Assembly: GCF_002575655.3 (NCBI RefSeq)
Contig: NC_053035.3
Span: 87,817,322 to 87,881,321 of the forward strand
Direction: 5' to 3'
Length of the DNA: 64,000 bases
DNA from: Aegilops tauschii subsp. strangulata
Taxonomy: Eukaryota > Streptophyta > Magnoliopsida > Poales > Poaceae
In this document: piece by piece, positions 11,191 through 22,742 of the stretch
How the letters are laid out: the number at the start of each line of letters is the position of its first letter
Numbering within the stretch: position 1 is the stretch's first letter
The notes under the pieces: generated by a model
The model's database searches: none
Seen by the model: the letters and a program-made list of their open reading frames with translations, nothing else
What the model was told of the DNA's origin: nothing
Program-made: the position numbers and the translations under genes

Positions 11191-12229
11191 GTCTTTAATG
11201 CATAAAACACGACCTCCCCCTCTCCCGGACTCCTGCTCTCTCTCTCGCCGACAATCTTCAATTCTGTCGCACGCATCCAACACACAAACCTTGTTGGTCC
11301 TCTCTTTCTCTCCATTTCTCTCTCTCTTTGTGTGTGTGCGGGGGTGGGTCTTTCTAGTTCGCATGCATATATACTCCATCTATAGGTCTCTCTCGCACAC
11401 TATGTATGATTCTCTAGTACAAGCTAGATATCTTGGGTGCACTCATCGTATACACACAAATTCCTTGGCTCATTGCCCGTAACTCTCTCACGCACCACTC
11501 TGTCGTCTCAGAGCTCTTCCCCCTCTCTCTCAAACTCTCCATCTACCTGGGTCACACATACACATGCATATCTCACTTGCACTCGATAGGCCCATCTAAA
11601 ACTCTATCTCTCTCCCTCGTTCTCTCTCCATCTCACATGCACACACACACAATCTCATGCCTGGCTAGCCAAGTATGATGGTCTCTCACTCAATTGTAGG
11701 CACACGCAGTCCCCCCTATATGTATATGACTAGCTAATCTTAGTCTCCATCACAAACATGTGCATGGTCTATCTCGATTTCTCTCGGGGCATCTTTCTAT
11801 CGCGCACGCACCTCCCTCGATCTCCCACTCATATAGTCCCCTCACGATCTCGAGGGGCTCTCTCTATCACAAACACACCCTCTCGCCCTCCCCATGCGTC
11901 CATGTTCTCCATGTGTCCCTCTTGACCTTTGTTCCTTGTTGGCCAGACCTCTATTGGACATGTGCTATAGGTGTGTCTCTCTCCGTTGCAAACAATCACA
12001 CACTAGCTATCTTCATGTATCTCCTCGCCTCGCTTTTCTATCTCGGAGATGCATGCGTGATATGTTCGCCTAAGAAACGAAAAAAACACACACTCTCTCT
12101 AATTTATCGTTTGTTGTCACTTTCTCTTTCACACACATACTCTTTTTGCACACTTACTCATTCTCCTTCACACGCACTTGATCCCTCTCGACTTAGGCAC
12201 TCTCCTCAGTCCATAGCATATTGATTTAT

Positions 12230-12450
12230 TGAGAAGTCAAACATCACAAAGTTTAACCATGTACGTGGAGAAAAACAATTACATCTGGAACGGCAAACAT
12301 ATACCATTAGATTCACCATGAGATGTAGTTTCATATGATGTATCTTTGGTATTGAAGATATAAATAACATTTGTGTAAACCTGATCAAAGTTTCCAAAGT
12401 TTGACGTCTAAAAAAGTTACATGCACTGCATTATCGAGCAGATGGAATAT
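12230..12450. mobile_element. Stowaway-like MITE remnant (first copy)
   Basis: It has the AAGTCAAAC...AAAGTTTGACGTC inverted arms and the central TTTGGTATTGAAGATATAAAT typical of Tc1/mariner MITEs that fold on AAAGTTTGAC. The terminal CTCCCTCC is decayed. It is paired with 13165-13388. Confidence 0.6.
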
Positions 12451-13164
12451 CTCTTTCCCCCTCTCAGCTATCTGACGCACCACTCAGCCTTATCGGGGCT
12501 CCTCAATCTCTCTCAAACTTTATATCTCCCTGGTTTACACATACACATGTCTCGCTCGTGCTATACATATAGACCCATCCAACACTCTCCGCCCTTGTTC
12601 TCTCTCTATGTGACACGCACCCCCTAATAAGTACCATAATCCCTCACTCCATCATAGGCGCAAGCACCCCCCTAAGTATGATTATCTCTCACTAGCCATC
12701 AGGAACACACGTATTGTCTCCTTCCATCCATACGTCTATCTCGATATCTCTCGGGGTATCTTCTATCGCGCACACACCTTGTCACTCGATCTCCCACCCA
12801 TGTAGTCCCATCACGATCTCCAGGGGATCTCTCTATGACAAACATACACTCTCTCCTCCTCATGTCTGCATTTTCTCCGTACGTCTCTCTCGACCTCTCT
12901 CCCTTGTTTGTCAGACCCCTCTTGGCCACATGCTGGGGGTCTTGCTCTCTCGGATGCAAACAACCACACACTATCTCCTCACCTTGCTTCCGTTGTCGAA
13001 GATGCATCTGTGATATGTTTGCATAAGACACACACGTTTTTTCTCGACTTTTATCGAGTGTTGTCCATGTCTCTTTCACACATCACACACACTTTTTCAC
13101 TCACTCTTTCTATTTCTCTCTCTCTCTCTAGTTAGGGACTCTCTCACGTCCATAAGCATATGGA

Positions 13165-13388
13165 TGTTTTGAAAAGTCAAACCTTAGAAAAGTTTGACCA
13201 GGTATATGTGGAGAAAAACATTTACATCTGGAAAGATCATTAGATTCATCACAACATGTACTTACTTCATACTATCATATATCTTTGGTATTGTAGATAT
13301 AAGTAATTTCTTTATAAACTTGGTCAAAGTTTCAAAAGTTTGACTTTTAAAAAAATGTTGGAACTACATTATCGAACGAAGGGAGTAG
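13165..13388. mobile_element. Stowaway-like MITE remnant (second copy)
   Basis: It has GAAAAGTCAAAC and CAAAAGTTTGACTTTT inverted arms, with the right end GAACGAAGGGAGTAG still close to a Stowaway terminus. It closes the second pyrimidine-rich repeat and lies about 430 bp upstream of the F-box pseudogene. Confidence 0.65.
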
Positions 13389-13820
13389 CTCTTTCTCTCT
13401 TTGCTATCTCTCACGGGCCTCCCCTCTCACACGAACACTCTATACCGACGGATTATACGCTCATTGTGTCAGCGTATAGCTCCGTATATTGTTTAGTTGA
13501 CCGGTCAAACAGTCCACATGCTGCCTTGTCAGCTCATGTTCTGTATCTTCGTGTGATGGCCCATGTGGCAGTGGGTGAAAATAATTAAACTAGAGGCCCA
13601 TCTGACACGCGGTGAAGTAAACAAAGTTGAAACCACTCGGGGTAGCACCCCGCACGCTAGTAAACTGAGGGCGCATTGAGGACACACTTCTTCCGCGTGG
13701 AGGACGCACTCGCGCACAATTCACCACTACGCGGCGACATGCACAGAAGGACGCACTCGCGCACACCCAGCACACAACACACACTAGCACACGTGTACAC
13801 CGGCGTCGCCGCCGGTTGAG

Positions 13821-16254
13821 ATGGACGGCGAGGCAACCAACAAGCGGAGGCGGCTCGAGCCAAAACCGCATCCGGCGAGCCTGGACTTCATCAGCAGCCT
13901 CCCCGACGACATGCTGCTCGTCATCATCGGCCTCCTCCCCACCAAATCTGCCGTGTAGACCACCCTGCTCTCCCGGCGGTGGCACACCCTCTGGCGCCGT
14001 CTCCCCTCAACCTCACTGTCAACAGCTGCCTCTGCGACGGGGATTGCAAATGCATGGCGGCAGTCCCCAAGATCCTTTTATCGCACCCTGGGCCAGCCAG
14101 ACGCCTTGACGTCCGCATGTTCAGTACCAACTGCAAGGTCCAACCCAAGTTCGACGAGTGGTTCTTATCCCCCGCCCTAGATCAGCTCGAGGAGCTCAGC
14201 TTTGAAGCTGGATGATGTCGCTCTCTGCCGCCGTCCACGCTCCACCTCGCTCCAACGCTGCGATGCGCCAACTTCAGCTCCTGCTATCTTCCCCAGATTA
14301 ATGCCGCGTCCGCCCTTCTTCTCCCTCAACTCAAGCAGCTCGACCTTTTTGACGTTGTCATCTCGAAGAAGGCTATGGAGCACCTGCTCCACAGCTGTAC
14401 TGGGCTCGAGTACCTTTGTCTTGAGCAGATCCACGGGTTCATTAGCCTCCACATCGCCTCGACGAATCTCCGATGGATTTATGTGTCTTGCTGGCCCCGC
14501 AACAAGACATCAATTGGGAAGAGATCACTCCAGCTGTTCCACGTTATGGTCATTGAGAATGCGCCTTTCCTTGAGAGATTGCTTGTATCGGATCTAGAAG
14601 GTCCAACAAAAATTAGGGTCATTGACGCGTCGAAACTGACAGCGTTGGTGCACTCGTCTGCCAAATTCTCCGAACTCTTTATTGGATCCGTAATCGTTCA
14701 GGTACAGCACTCATCTTCTTCTCCGTCTTATTGAAATTCACATTTTTTTTATTTCTTCTTGATGTATTTACGACCGTATTCCATAAAATGATTCCTACAA
14801 GCTTGACCCAGTCTATGCGCACAGTGAAGATCTTGGCAATAAAATCTATCGGCCCCAATCTGGATCAAGTTGTTGGATTCCTTACATGCTTTCCGTGCAC
14901 GGAGAAGCTACTCATCGAGGTGAAACTTCTTTCCTATTAGTAAACGGTAATCACAACGTAGCTCAAATTTTTCGTAATTTTCCCAAATTATGATGACAAG
15001 TGTAGTGTTCAAAACTGCATCTACGCACTGCACCGAAAGAAATGTTTTTAGTATTTTTTCTTACGTGATCACCTGCAACGTTTTTTTGTTGTACTACTAT
15101 AGTAGCCTAGGCTAGTCATAGTGGTAAGTAACTTAGACTACTCCAGTAACTCTATGGTTACCCTAAGAGCAAGTACTACCTCCATCCTGGTTTACTCTTC
15201 CTATTTTGTAGTATGAAAATTTGACCATAGATTTAACTGACAAAATGTTAATGCATGTCACTAAGAACTATATCGTTGGAGTCGTATTTGAACATAATTT
15301 CAAATGGTGTAATTTTTAGTGACATGCATTGGCATTTTCTTACATAAATATATGGTCAAAATTTTATACTAAATAAGAGGTAGTACAAAAGTGGGCTATA
15401 ACGGCCCTCCACTATGTAGGCCAAAACACGTGCCAAATTCACTTGTGATGCATTTGGCATCGATGCCCCTCCATTGCTCACCTGGTGCCCCAATCTGGAT
15501 CACCTACTTTGCTACGGTGCCAAATTAACTCATGCAATGAAAAAACACTTGCGTGGGAGAGAGAGGACTGAGGCAATAAAAAACACTTGTTTGGGAGAGT
15601 GGGAGGCTGGTGTTGTTGGTTTGATTGATTTGTTTATACATGTGGGTCTGAGTGCACAGGGGTGCCAACTCTCTCACATCGCAAGAGCGGTGCCAAAATC
15701 TTTTGATTTGACATCGATGCGTATTATGTGGCATACTTTTGCGAAATATGGCATCGGCCACATAGTGGAAGGCAACAAATTCCCAAGCTCTTCACGTACT
15801 CCTAGGTAAATGAGAGGAAAGAGAAAGAGAGAGTGAAAAAATATCACTAGCCAGCCAACCCTATCGTATGAGCGAATGATATTGGTACCTCTTGATGACA
15901 CGACAATCTTATACAGCCAGCTGCTCTAATATGTTCTCTTCTTTTGCAGATAAAAAAAGACCCGAAAGTGAAAATGTGCTGCACTATAACAATCTCATCG
16001 AATGCCTTGATCTCCATCTTACAGAAACTGATTTGATCGACTACCGAGGTAGCACATCTGAGATTAAATTGGCCAGGTTCTTTCTTCTGGAGGCAAGTGT
16101 GCTCAAGGTAATGAGGTTTGGCGTTCTCTGGCGCAACGAATGGCGTGCTGATCACCGCAAGCGTCTAAGCCTAAATGACAAAGTCTCCGCAGAAGCTGAA
16201 TTTGTTTTTGAAACATCAAGTGGCCAGAGACTCGAAAACTTATTTGCCCATTAG
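13821..16254 (+). pseudogene. F-box/LRR/FBD-domain protein, captured pseudogene
   Basis: Start ATGGACGGCGAGGC at 13821. A classic F-box begins at residue ~25 (ISSLPDDMLLVIIGLLPTKS) and continues with TTLLSRRWHTLWR. LRR-like sequence follows (LDVRMFS, LDQLEELSF, LLHSCTGLEYLCLEQIHGF, MVIENAPFLERLL). Exon 1 ends at 14701 (TTCAG|GTACAG). A second exon (about 14785-14919) encodes MRTVKILAIKS and FLTCFPCTEKL. A last exon from 15950 (TTTTGCAG acceptor) carries an FBD-like end (LKVMRFGVLWRNEWRA) and stops at 16252-16254. Lesions are a TAG inside the F-box at 13956-13958, a frameshift near 13990, further stops around 14300, and no AG acceptor visible for exon 2. F-box/FBD proteins are substrate adaptors of SCF ubiquitin ligases; this copy cannot make one. 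It lies wholly inside the CACTA. Confidence 0.85.
15176..15383. mobile_element. Stowaway-type MITE in the F-box pseudogene intron
   Basis: A 208-bp element flanked by TA (15174-15175 and 15384-15385), with ends CTACCTCCATCC and AAGAGGTAG. The internal arms TGACATGCATT and AATGCATGTCA are complementary. It sits in intron 2 (14920-15949). Confidence 0.75.
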
Positions 16255-17210
16255 TGACTTGTCAGGGTGGTGGATTTTAGTTTGTACGATAATGCTGCAT
16301 CCACCTAAAGTAACGAAAGTTCTTATGTAAACTTCCTAGTAATTCCCTCTTCGTAGGTGCATCATTACTCCTAACATTTGTAATATCAGTTTGAAACTTG
16401 TAATATTGCCGTGTCCTATTCCTGCGTTTTCAAAATCCTGCGAATCAAACAGGTCCTGAGTTGGTGATGATGTTGCGCCTGCCATCTTTCACCAATAGCC
16501 GTCGGATCTAGATCTGACGCATACAAACCAAACTTCTCCAGTTTTGCAAAAAGATGCCCGCGCTTGTTCCCTATTTACAAACAACTCCTTGTCTCTCACA
16601 ATCAGCCTTATCTCCTCCCCACCACATCTAGAAGGCCATGGAAAAATCTGGCGCGATGGCCGCTGCCGGCGCCGTCCACCGCCCAATCTTGGTGTTCCCT
16701 GCAATGCACGGGCATCTATGCACGGGAAATTATGTCGAACACGGCTAGTTGTAAGCAGGCTAGGTCTACAGCCATGATGATAGTGACTGCAGACGGTGAG
16801 GCTGACTATGGTACGCCGAACATGGCGCCTATACTCAGGTGTCATCTCCGGCGTAGGGTCTTGTCACTTCACTATGAGGAGCAGCACGTAATAATTTGAC
16901 CAACGGGTAGTACAGTGCTACTACATTGGTAGTACTAGCACCACCGTCTGGATTTAGTAGTACTACCACGTCCATCTGGATTTAGTATTTGACTAGCAAT
17001 ATCTAGTAATGCATGTCACAAAAAATGTACTACTCCCTCTGTAAATAAATACATGGTGTATTGTTTTATTCCTATCGGCGAGGTAACTTAATGTCTTTTT
17101 GCTACTTAATAGGATTACATGCAATGAACTAACCACCGCATGTGATGTTTGGTAGTCTCAAGTCATTGAAAGCATGCATGGGCACGGAGGGGGACGCAAC
17201 TTTATTGACT
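16255..17210. other. 3' flank of F-box pseudogene and spacer
   Basis: Likely 3' UTR to about 16420, then a short GC-rich patch (16640-16740) on the + strand with an open stretch starting MEKSGAMAAAGAVHRP that is soon closed by a stop. No family was assigned. A partial MITE-like CTCCCTCTGTAAATAAATA lies near 17035. Nothing else was recognised. Confidence 0.5.
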
Positions 17211-17294
17211 TACTGCACCTGCCTTTGGGTGTATGACACGTGGGTCCAACTGGTGGCTGGCCAACCTGTCATACAACCAAAGGCAGGTGCAGTA
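17211..17294. repeat. Near-perfect inverted repeat (28-nt arms, 28-nt loop)
   Basis: The left arm 17211-17238 (TACTGCACCTGCCTTTGGG...) pairs with the right arm 17267-17294 with 27 of 28 matches. Either strand would fold into a long stem-loop resembling a plant small-RNA precursor or a tiny MITE. It lies about 55 bp upstream of the TATA box of the 17457 gene. Confidence 0.8.
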
Positions 17295-17347
17295 GAGGGG
17301 TGAGTAGATGGCCAACACACACGTGAATTCAACGCAGTCTGCACTTC

Positions 17348-17358
17348 TCATATAAAGG
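17348..17358 (+). promoter_or_regulatory. TATA box of the 17457 gene
   Basis: TCATATAAAGG lies about 100 bp before the ATG, at the usual spacing for a plant promoter with a 60-80-nt leader. This is inferred from motif and position only. Confidence 0.55.
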
Positions 17359-17456
17359 CTCCCGCCAGTCCAATCTACGAAATCCTACGCACCTACGCAC
17401 CCAAGGGCAAGAGTGATCACTCCAATCGCAAGATCAGTTGACTAGAAGCTAGACCC

Positions 17457-18026
17457 ATGGAGGCGATGAGCGCGAGCATCAGCCGGCTGTCCCAGATGGT
17501 CCACGACACTGGCCTGCTGCCCGGCACGGAGGAACGTCTTCAGGTAGTGCTTGAGGCCGCCAGGGCGAGGGGCCACTTGGACGACAGCTTCGTCTCTTGG
17601 TTCGACGAGGTCCTCGTCGGCTTCCTCGACAAGTTCACCGTCGTCAAGAAGCTCGCGGACGACCTTGACGTACGCCTCTAGGCCACGCGCCCAGGCTCTG
17701 CGATGCCTGCCACCCTCAATGGGCTCTATGGTGACAACCTCTTCGACGCACTGGTGGCCTTGCGACTGCCCCTCGTCGCGCCGAAGAATGTCCACCTCGA
17801 GGTCGCGCTCGCCGCGCAGCGCCTGGTGCAGCAAGACACCATCGACATAATCACCCACGTCTACGCGCAAATCGTCCACAAGGACTACTACATGCAAGAG
17901 GAGGACGATAGGACGCTGGCCTTCTTGGACTGCAGGGCAACCTTGGACGGCATTGTTCAGAAGCACGTTGAGCTTGCCGCCAACGCCGCTGCTCCTCATA
18001 CGTCAGTTGGTGACCCAGTGCACTAG
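17457..18026 (+). pseudogene. Single-exon gene of unknown family, broken by one TAG
   Basis: ATG at 17457 opens a GC-rich frame (MEAMSASISRLSQMVHDTGL) that meets TAG at 17679-17681 after 74 codons. It continues in the same frame without another stop to the TAG at 18024-18026. Apart from that stop it is an uninterrupted 189-residue frame. The predicted protein is helical and acidic, with segments such as SFVSWFDEVLVGFLDKFTVV before the stop and FDALVALRLPLVAPKNVHLE after it. There is no signal peptide, membrane segment or catalytic motif that I recognise. A TATA box and hairpin lie upstream. Codon composition resembles native grass genes, unlike the flanking AT-rich DNA. It was probably a host gene picked up by the CACTA. 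I cannot name a family. Confidence 0.6.
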
Positions 18027-18355
18027 GGCATGAGGATGTCGTTGATGGATCCATATGTATCTTTATCTTTCCGTCAAATCCATGTAGTAGTATATGGTAC
18101 TACTAGTAATTATCTTACCTTTCGCATCAACTTCATAATTTTCCTACGTACTCCATGCATGAACCGCGCCAGAACCAAACTTCTCATTACTCTAGGGAAA
18201 ATCGTTATTTCTATCTATCGGTCGCCCCATGGAGCAGAACCAAATTTTACAGGTTACAAGTTCAAAGGGAAAAGCCTGCCGTGTTCGCGTCGCACCCCCA
18301 CACGGTTTGTCCGGCACGCCGCTCAAGGGGGAATGCGTGCTGTGTTGCATTTTCA

Positions 18356-18561
18356 CTTACAAGTGGGAACACAGTTGAGCAAACCGACTATCGGCAAACC
18401 CCCACCCCGCCCACCGCGCGATGGCTGAGAAAACAGGAGGGAGAAGAGATGGCTGTAGCTAGCACGGACTCCAAGAAAATTGGTGTCGGATGGGACTCGT
18501 GTGGGTGGCGTGTGCCATACTGCTAGAGATGAATGCTAGTTATGGCCCATGCCACCCCACT
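18356..18561 (+). repeat. Direct repeat, copy 1 (~205 bp)
   Basis: It begins CTTACAAGTGGGAAC and contains ACCGACTATCGGCAAAC, GCACGGACTCCAAGAAA and CCCATGCCACCC. It realigns with 19551-19757 at an offset of about 1195. The ends do not look like LTR or TIR termini. Confidence 0.75.
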
Positions 18562-19550
18562 ATATCGAGGGGCTGGTTACTCCACTATATCGAGTACGTC
18601 AAACAAATTTCCTAGAGTCTGTGCTCAGCCCTCCTCTATCTCTCTTCTCAGCCAGCCAGCAGACGCGCGGAGCCCATCATCTGTTTGCTCATATGCGGTC
18701 CCACATGTCAGTGAAAACGCAAGAGGACCTACTGAACCTGCACATCTTTCACCTCGACGTGCTGGTGATGAAAAACAAATGCAATAAAGATCTTCGGTGG
18801 CCGCTTTTGGAGTTACTCAAGAGTAGTAGATTCTATTTACAGTTTAACCCAAGATGCACATCACGTGGCTTCACCTACCACTCTATTTTCTTGCATGACA
18901 CGACCTGGATGCTGGATGTCCCACGTGTCGGCAAAAGGAGGAAGAACTCGACTAAATCTTCGGTTGTGCTCTCAGATTAGACTAGTTGTGCTAACTTAAA
19001 ATTTTATTGTGTAGAATGGATGCAAGTTTTGGTATTGGGAAGAAGAGTACAACGATATATTGATAGAGCGCAATTTAGTAGATGTTCTAGTACTTTTAGC
19101 TAGCATAGAGGCTAGAGATGAGACTAGTGCACTTGTTGATAGAATAGAGGCTAGACACGTCTACTTCTTTACACTCGAAGAAGAAAGAAGCACGCAAGAG
19201 CGAGCCTCCGCAGATCAACAATGAATGCATCGAGAAGGCACTAATCCAACTTACAGAAGCAGTTATGGAAGTTGGATATCTTCTAAAACGTATTATTGTG
19301 GTTCTTGTTTTCTTTGGTCATGCTTTTCTAGTCAAAATTTTGGTGATGTATTTCCATGTACCAAAAAATCAATGATGAAAAAAAGATATGTGTTTGCAAA
19401 GAAAAATGTATGCGGCCGGGATGCGGTCGCGCGTTCGGCGCACGACCACCACATCCGAGAAATGGCCCGGACACGACCCCATTGCCCTACCCAAACAGGC
19501 AGAATCCGGGCAAAATAGAGGTCCGTTTGGGGTCGTGTGTTGGAGTTGGC

Positions 19551-19757
19551 CTTACAAGTGGGACCGCGGTTGAGGAAACCGACTATCGGCAAACTCCCAC
19601 CTCGCCCACCGCGCAATGGATGAGTTAGAGAAACGACTAGGTTGAAGAGATTGCTGTAGCACGGACTCCAAGAAATATGGTGTCAGATGGAAGTCGTGTT
19701 GGTGGCGTGTGTCGTACTCGAGGACGTGAATGCTTGTTCTGTCCCATGCCACCCTAC
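19551..19757 (+). repeat. Direct repeat, copy 2 (~205 bp)
   Basis: Partner of 18356-18561, starting CTTACAAGTGGGACC. It is preceded by a MITE-like GC-rich block (about 19400-19550) ending TTGGAGTTGGCC. The intervening 18562-19550 and the following 19758-20084 hold no gene that I recognise. Confidence 0.75.
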
Positions 19758-20242
19758 TACTCCTAGTACTACTTATAGTAGTAGTATCGAGGATTCGAGG
19801 TGCTGGTTACGTACAGCGAACACATTAACATATGGCCCACCTCACACTGTGGCCAAATTTCCTGGAGTCGGTGCTAGGTTAAAAAGTGTTCTTTGTGAGG
19901 ATGGGTGACTGGTCTCAAGTTTAAAACTTGTTGTATTATGTACATAGACGTAGAGATAGTGCATCATGTGAAGCTAGTACAAATAGTGTACTATTGTTAT
20001 TGGCCTCATCCGATAACCCGTTGCAATGCACGTACAATTATGTATTCGGAAAATATATTTTTGCCTCGTCGCAGCACCCACTCAGAGAAGCGACCCGATA
20101 GCCATTCATAAATTTAGTATGTTTATCACAGGCATATCATTTTATTACATACAACAGGTCATCAACCCACAACGATAACGAGGATATATTATAAATACTT
20201 AAGTTTTCATCACACAACAAATAACAAGCAATGAAATGAACT

Positions 20243-21640
20243 TCAACTCAACCAATCCTCGGCGTTGGAAACGCTTGCTTTGAACCATAGGTGCTCTGGA
20301 AAGGGCCATCTATTGTCAATATCGAGAGCAATGCATGACTGATCATCTAGGCTGAAGCGGCATATATCAGGACCAGGGTAGGGAACCACCGAAATGTCTG
20401 AGGTATAGATACAGTTGCTTCTCATAAATGGTAGTAACGTTGTGTCAACAGCAGCTGGATCGCCTTTCACCATCATTGGATAGTTTGGTCCAAGGAAGAG
20501 CGAGTTTGCTCCAAGACTATCAATACTGAACCAGGGAGAAGGTGTTGGTGTTAGCACACTAGTATCCGTCCTGAATACCATGCAACGGGCGTTGGAATAG
20601 GTCAGGAGAGGGCGACCATGGGAGACAAAACCTGCTTCCTTAGTAGTAACAGTCTGAGTGCACTGTATACAGACAAGAAGAGGTGATCCATCGGAATTAG
20701 TTGCCAGGCACCACTAAGTATATAAGTTATGCTCCTCCTCATGCTCGTGATCATCACCATCGTCATCTCCCCCTTGCTTATAAATTTTTTCAAGTATAGG
20801 TGGTGGAATATTCACAGGACCTTGGAAACACACGAAGAAGGTTAATTAGTAAAGGGAAACTTGCTAACCCGCATGCATGTGGATGAAACAATTATAATTA
20901 CGGTGGAAGACAAACGTACCGAAACTACGAGGATCCCATGCAAAAACAGTGCCATGAGTGGTGGCAGCAAACACAAGATCCTCGTATTCAATTGCATCAC
21001 AGTACACATCCGTGTATAGAAACTGATTTTTTGAGCAATATCCATCCAGTCGAACCACGAAGGACGGCAACAAGCTTGTCGAAGATAGCAACAACTTGAT
21101 AATTCTTGTAATTCCAAGAGCGGTTGGGAACTCGACAAATTGCTATCTTCAGTAGACGACAGTCACCATTATCGTATTTGAACGTACATAGATCATCTAT
21201 GTGCTCAACCTCAGGGCAGTCGGAAATTTTTGGAAGTGGAATCCGCTGACAGTGTACACATTCACAAGTTCCCACTCGCAATTGAACCCAATATAAACAA
21301 CCTAATCTCCATTTGCGCCAGCCCAGGACTTACCCTTAAGCGATGGCATCTTGACATCACACGTATCATTATCAAGCGGCGTCAACTTGCACAAGGCGAG
21401 GTCTCCGTCGCCATCTCGCAAACGAGCAGGGTCATGGCGAAGAAGATAGGGGAGATCAAACCACTCCTGGATCCTTGGGTTCCTTGTAATGATGTTATTA
21501 GTTGAGTCGAGAATGAGCTTGAACAAACCTTCCATGCTAGCCGAGGTGATGACATCGCACCGATCAATGTGTTCCCCCACCACGTCATCTTTCAGATCGG
21601 GGCAAGAATAACGGGGTCGTTTCCGGCTTGTTCCCTCCAT
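20243..21640 (-). pseudogene. DUF295-type (F-box/KIB1-4-like) protein, array copy 1
   Basis: The start MEGTSRKRPRYSCP is at 21640. The N-part has DLKDDVVGEHI, a possible worn F-box start. The middle has the family pattern (VNV/TRQRIPLP-type and YQVVAIFDKLVAVLRGSTGW). The exon 1 end EDLVFAATTHGTVFAWDPRSFG leads to an intact GTACGT donor at 918-919 of the 20-kb block (20918-20919). Exon 2 (20820-20243) carries WFSIDSLGANSLFLGPNYP and MRSNCIYTSD, the DUF295 signature. Lesions are a TAG at 21302-21304 and an extra A in the run at 21027-21032 (both shared by all copies), a private one-base deletion near 21250, and a private CAG-to-TAG change at 20714-20716. DUF295 proteins are a large plant family, many of them F-box adaptors. 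Confidence 0.8.
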
Positions 21641-22613
21641 GGAGAAGACGATCGAACAATGGTAGAAGGAAGGTGAAGGCAAATGGAGGAGGGAGGAAGA
21701 GCGTGCGACAGCAGTTCCAAATCGAGAGGGAAAGGCGAAGAGTCAGTGGACGGTTTCCAGTTTGCCACAGTACACGAAGAGGCGCCCCGGCCTACACGTC
21801 CTTTCGGAAATTGTACAAAAGGACTCGCCGTCGTCTCACTGACATGTTGGAACGGGACCACATGTCAACGAAACATGGTGTGTAATTTCTCGTGCAAAAT
21901 GCGATCTGGCCGCGTTGGCCCGAGGTGCCGCATTAGTTATCGACCTTTATATTATTAACATACAATCTGAGTGGATAGCTCCTGTGGTCATCACACGTGA
22001 GCGGATATATAGGTGGGCTAGGTGGGCAGGCGTTAAGTGCTAAAAGAGTTGATCTCGAAAAAAGAGTTGATGCAATGCTTGGTTTTGTTTGGATTTTCCA
22101 ACTATGAACATAGGATAGAGTGAATCGATGGCTTACATTCAAAGTTATTCTCATACTATAGAATGGTATACGAACGTGGAGAGATTTGGTTGATTTTATA
22201 TCGCTGAATAATATAAAATATTATGAGTGCACACGCTCCACCCAAAGGTTTGTTTCTCCTTCTCGGTCGTGGGGAATCTATGTTCTTCCACTCTTTGGTT
22301 TAAGACATGAGCTTTGTTCATCCTCTTGCCGACACGCAGGACATCTATATGCCTCCATTTTACAAAATCATACTATATGCCTCCATGATACGCGGGAAAT
22401 CTAGCATCAAGGTGGCATGTCATGCAAGAAAATGGAGATATGCAGTGCGTAAGTGAGTCGTGCAATTCGATGGCACCTAGTACTACGCAATATTTTTTTC
22501 TCCTCGATGGCACGTGAATAGTGCACGTACTCAATGACAGAGCACGGGATGGTAGCCATGGACATGGTCGGCCCTTTTTGAAGAGAGTACTAATAAATAA
22601 CTTTGATGTGTCC

Positions 22614-22742
22614 CGTCAACTCGCAGAACGACGAGAAGCTTGCATACTACGCCTTCTCCCTCGCCAACGCGTGCGCGGTGGCTCGCAGCGCGAGGATAAA
22701 CTTTTGCTTACAAGCGGTGGACGTGCAGCAGTTCATTTGGTG
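22614..22742 (+). other. Exon-like + strand block in each array spacer
   Basis: After a CTCGCAG acceptor-like site the + strand reads NDEKLAYYAFSLANACAVAR, then continues open to a TTTGG end in unit 1. Units 2-4 carry the same block (near 25905, 29148 and 32391) with one base missing in AACGC(G)TGCGCGG, which shifts the frame. It could be a leftover exon of a second gene caught in the amplified unit. I do not recognise it. Confidence 0.3.

Larger units (their letters stand above)
11195..13390. repeat. Pyrimidine-rich (CT)n/(CA)n region with ~1-kb imperfect tandem repeat
   Basis: The + strand is strongly pyrimidine-biased and full of CTCTCT and CACACA runs. The block with CACGATCTCGAGGGGCTCTC (about 11835) recurs as CACGATCTCCAGGGGATCTC (about 12812). 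The whole stretch from about 11470 to 12420 realigns with 12470-13388 at an offset near 975. Each repeat ends in a Stowaway-like segment. The Ser/Leu-rich open frames here have the composition of the repeat and are not genes. Confidence 0.75.

Noticed and set aside
11195..13140. Ser/Leu/His-rich ORFs of 60-150 codons
   Set aside because: They are by-products of (CT)n and (CA)n microsatellites, with no start context, no conserved motif, and the same frames broken in the second repeat.
16639..16760. Possible start of a glycosyltransferase-like protein (MEKSGAMAAAGAVHRPILVF)
   Set aside because: Only about 35 residues before a stop, with no further family motif in any frame. Too short to support.
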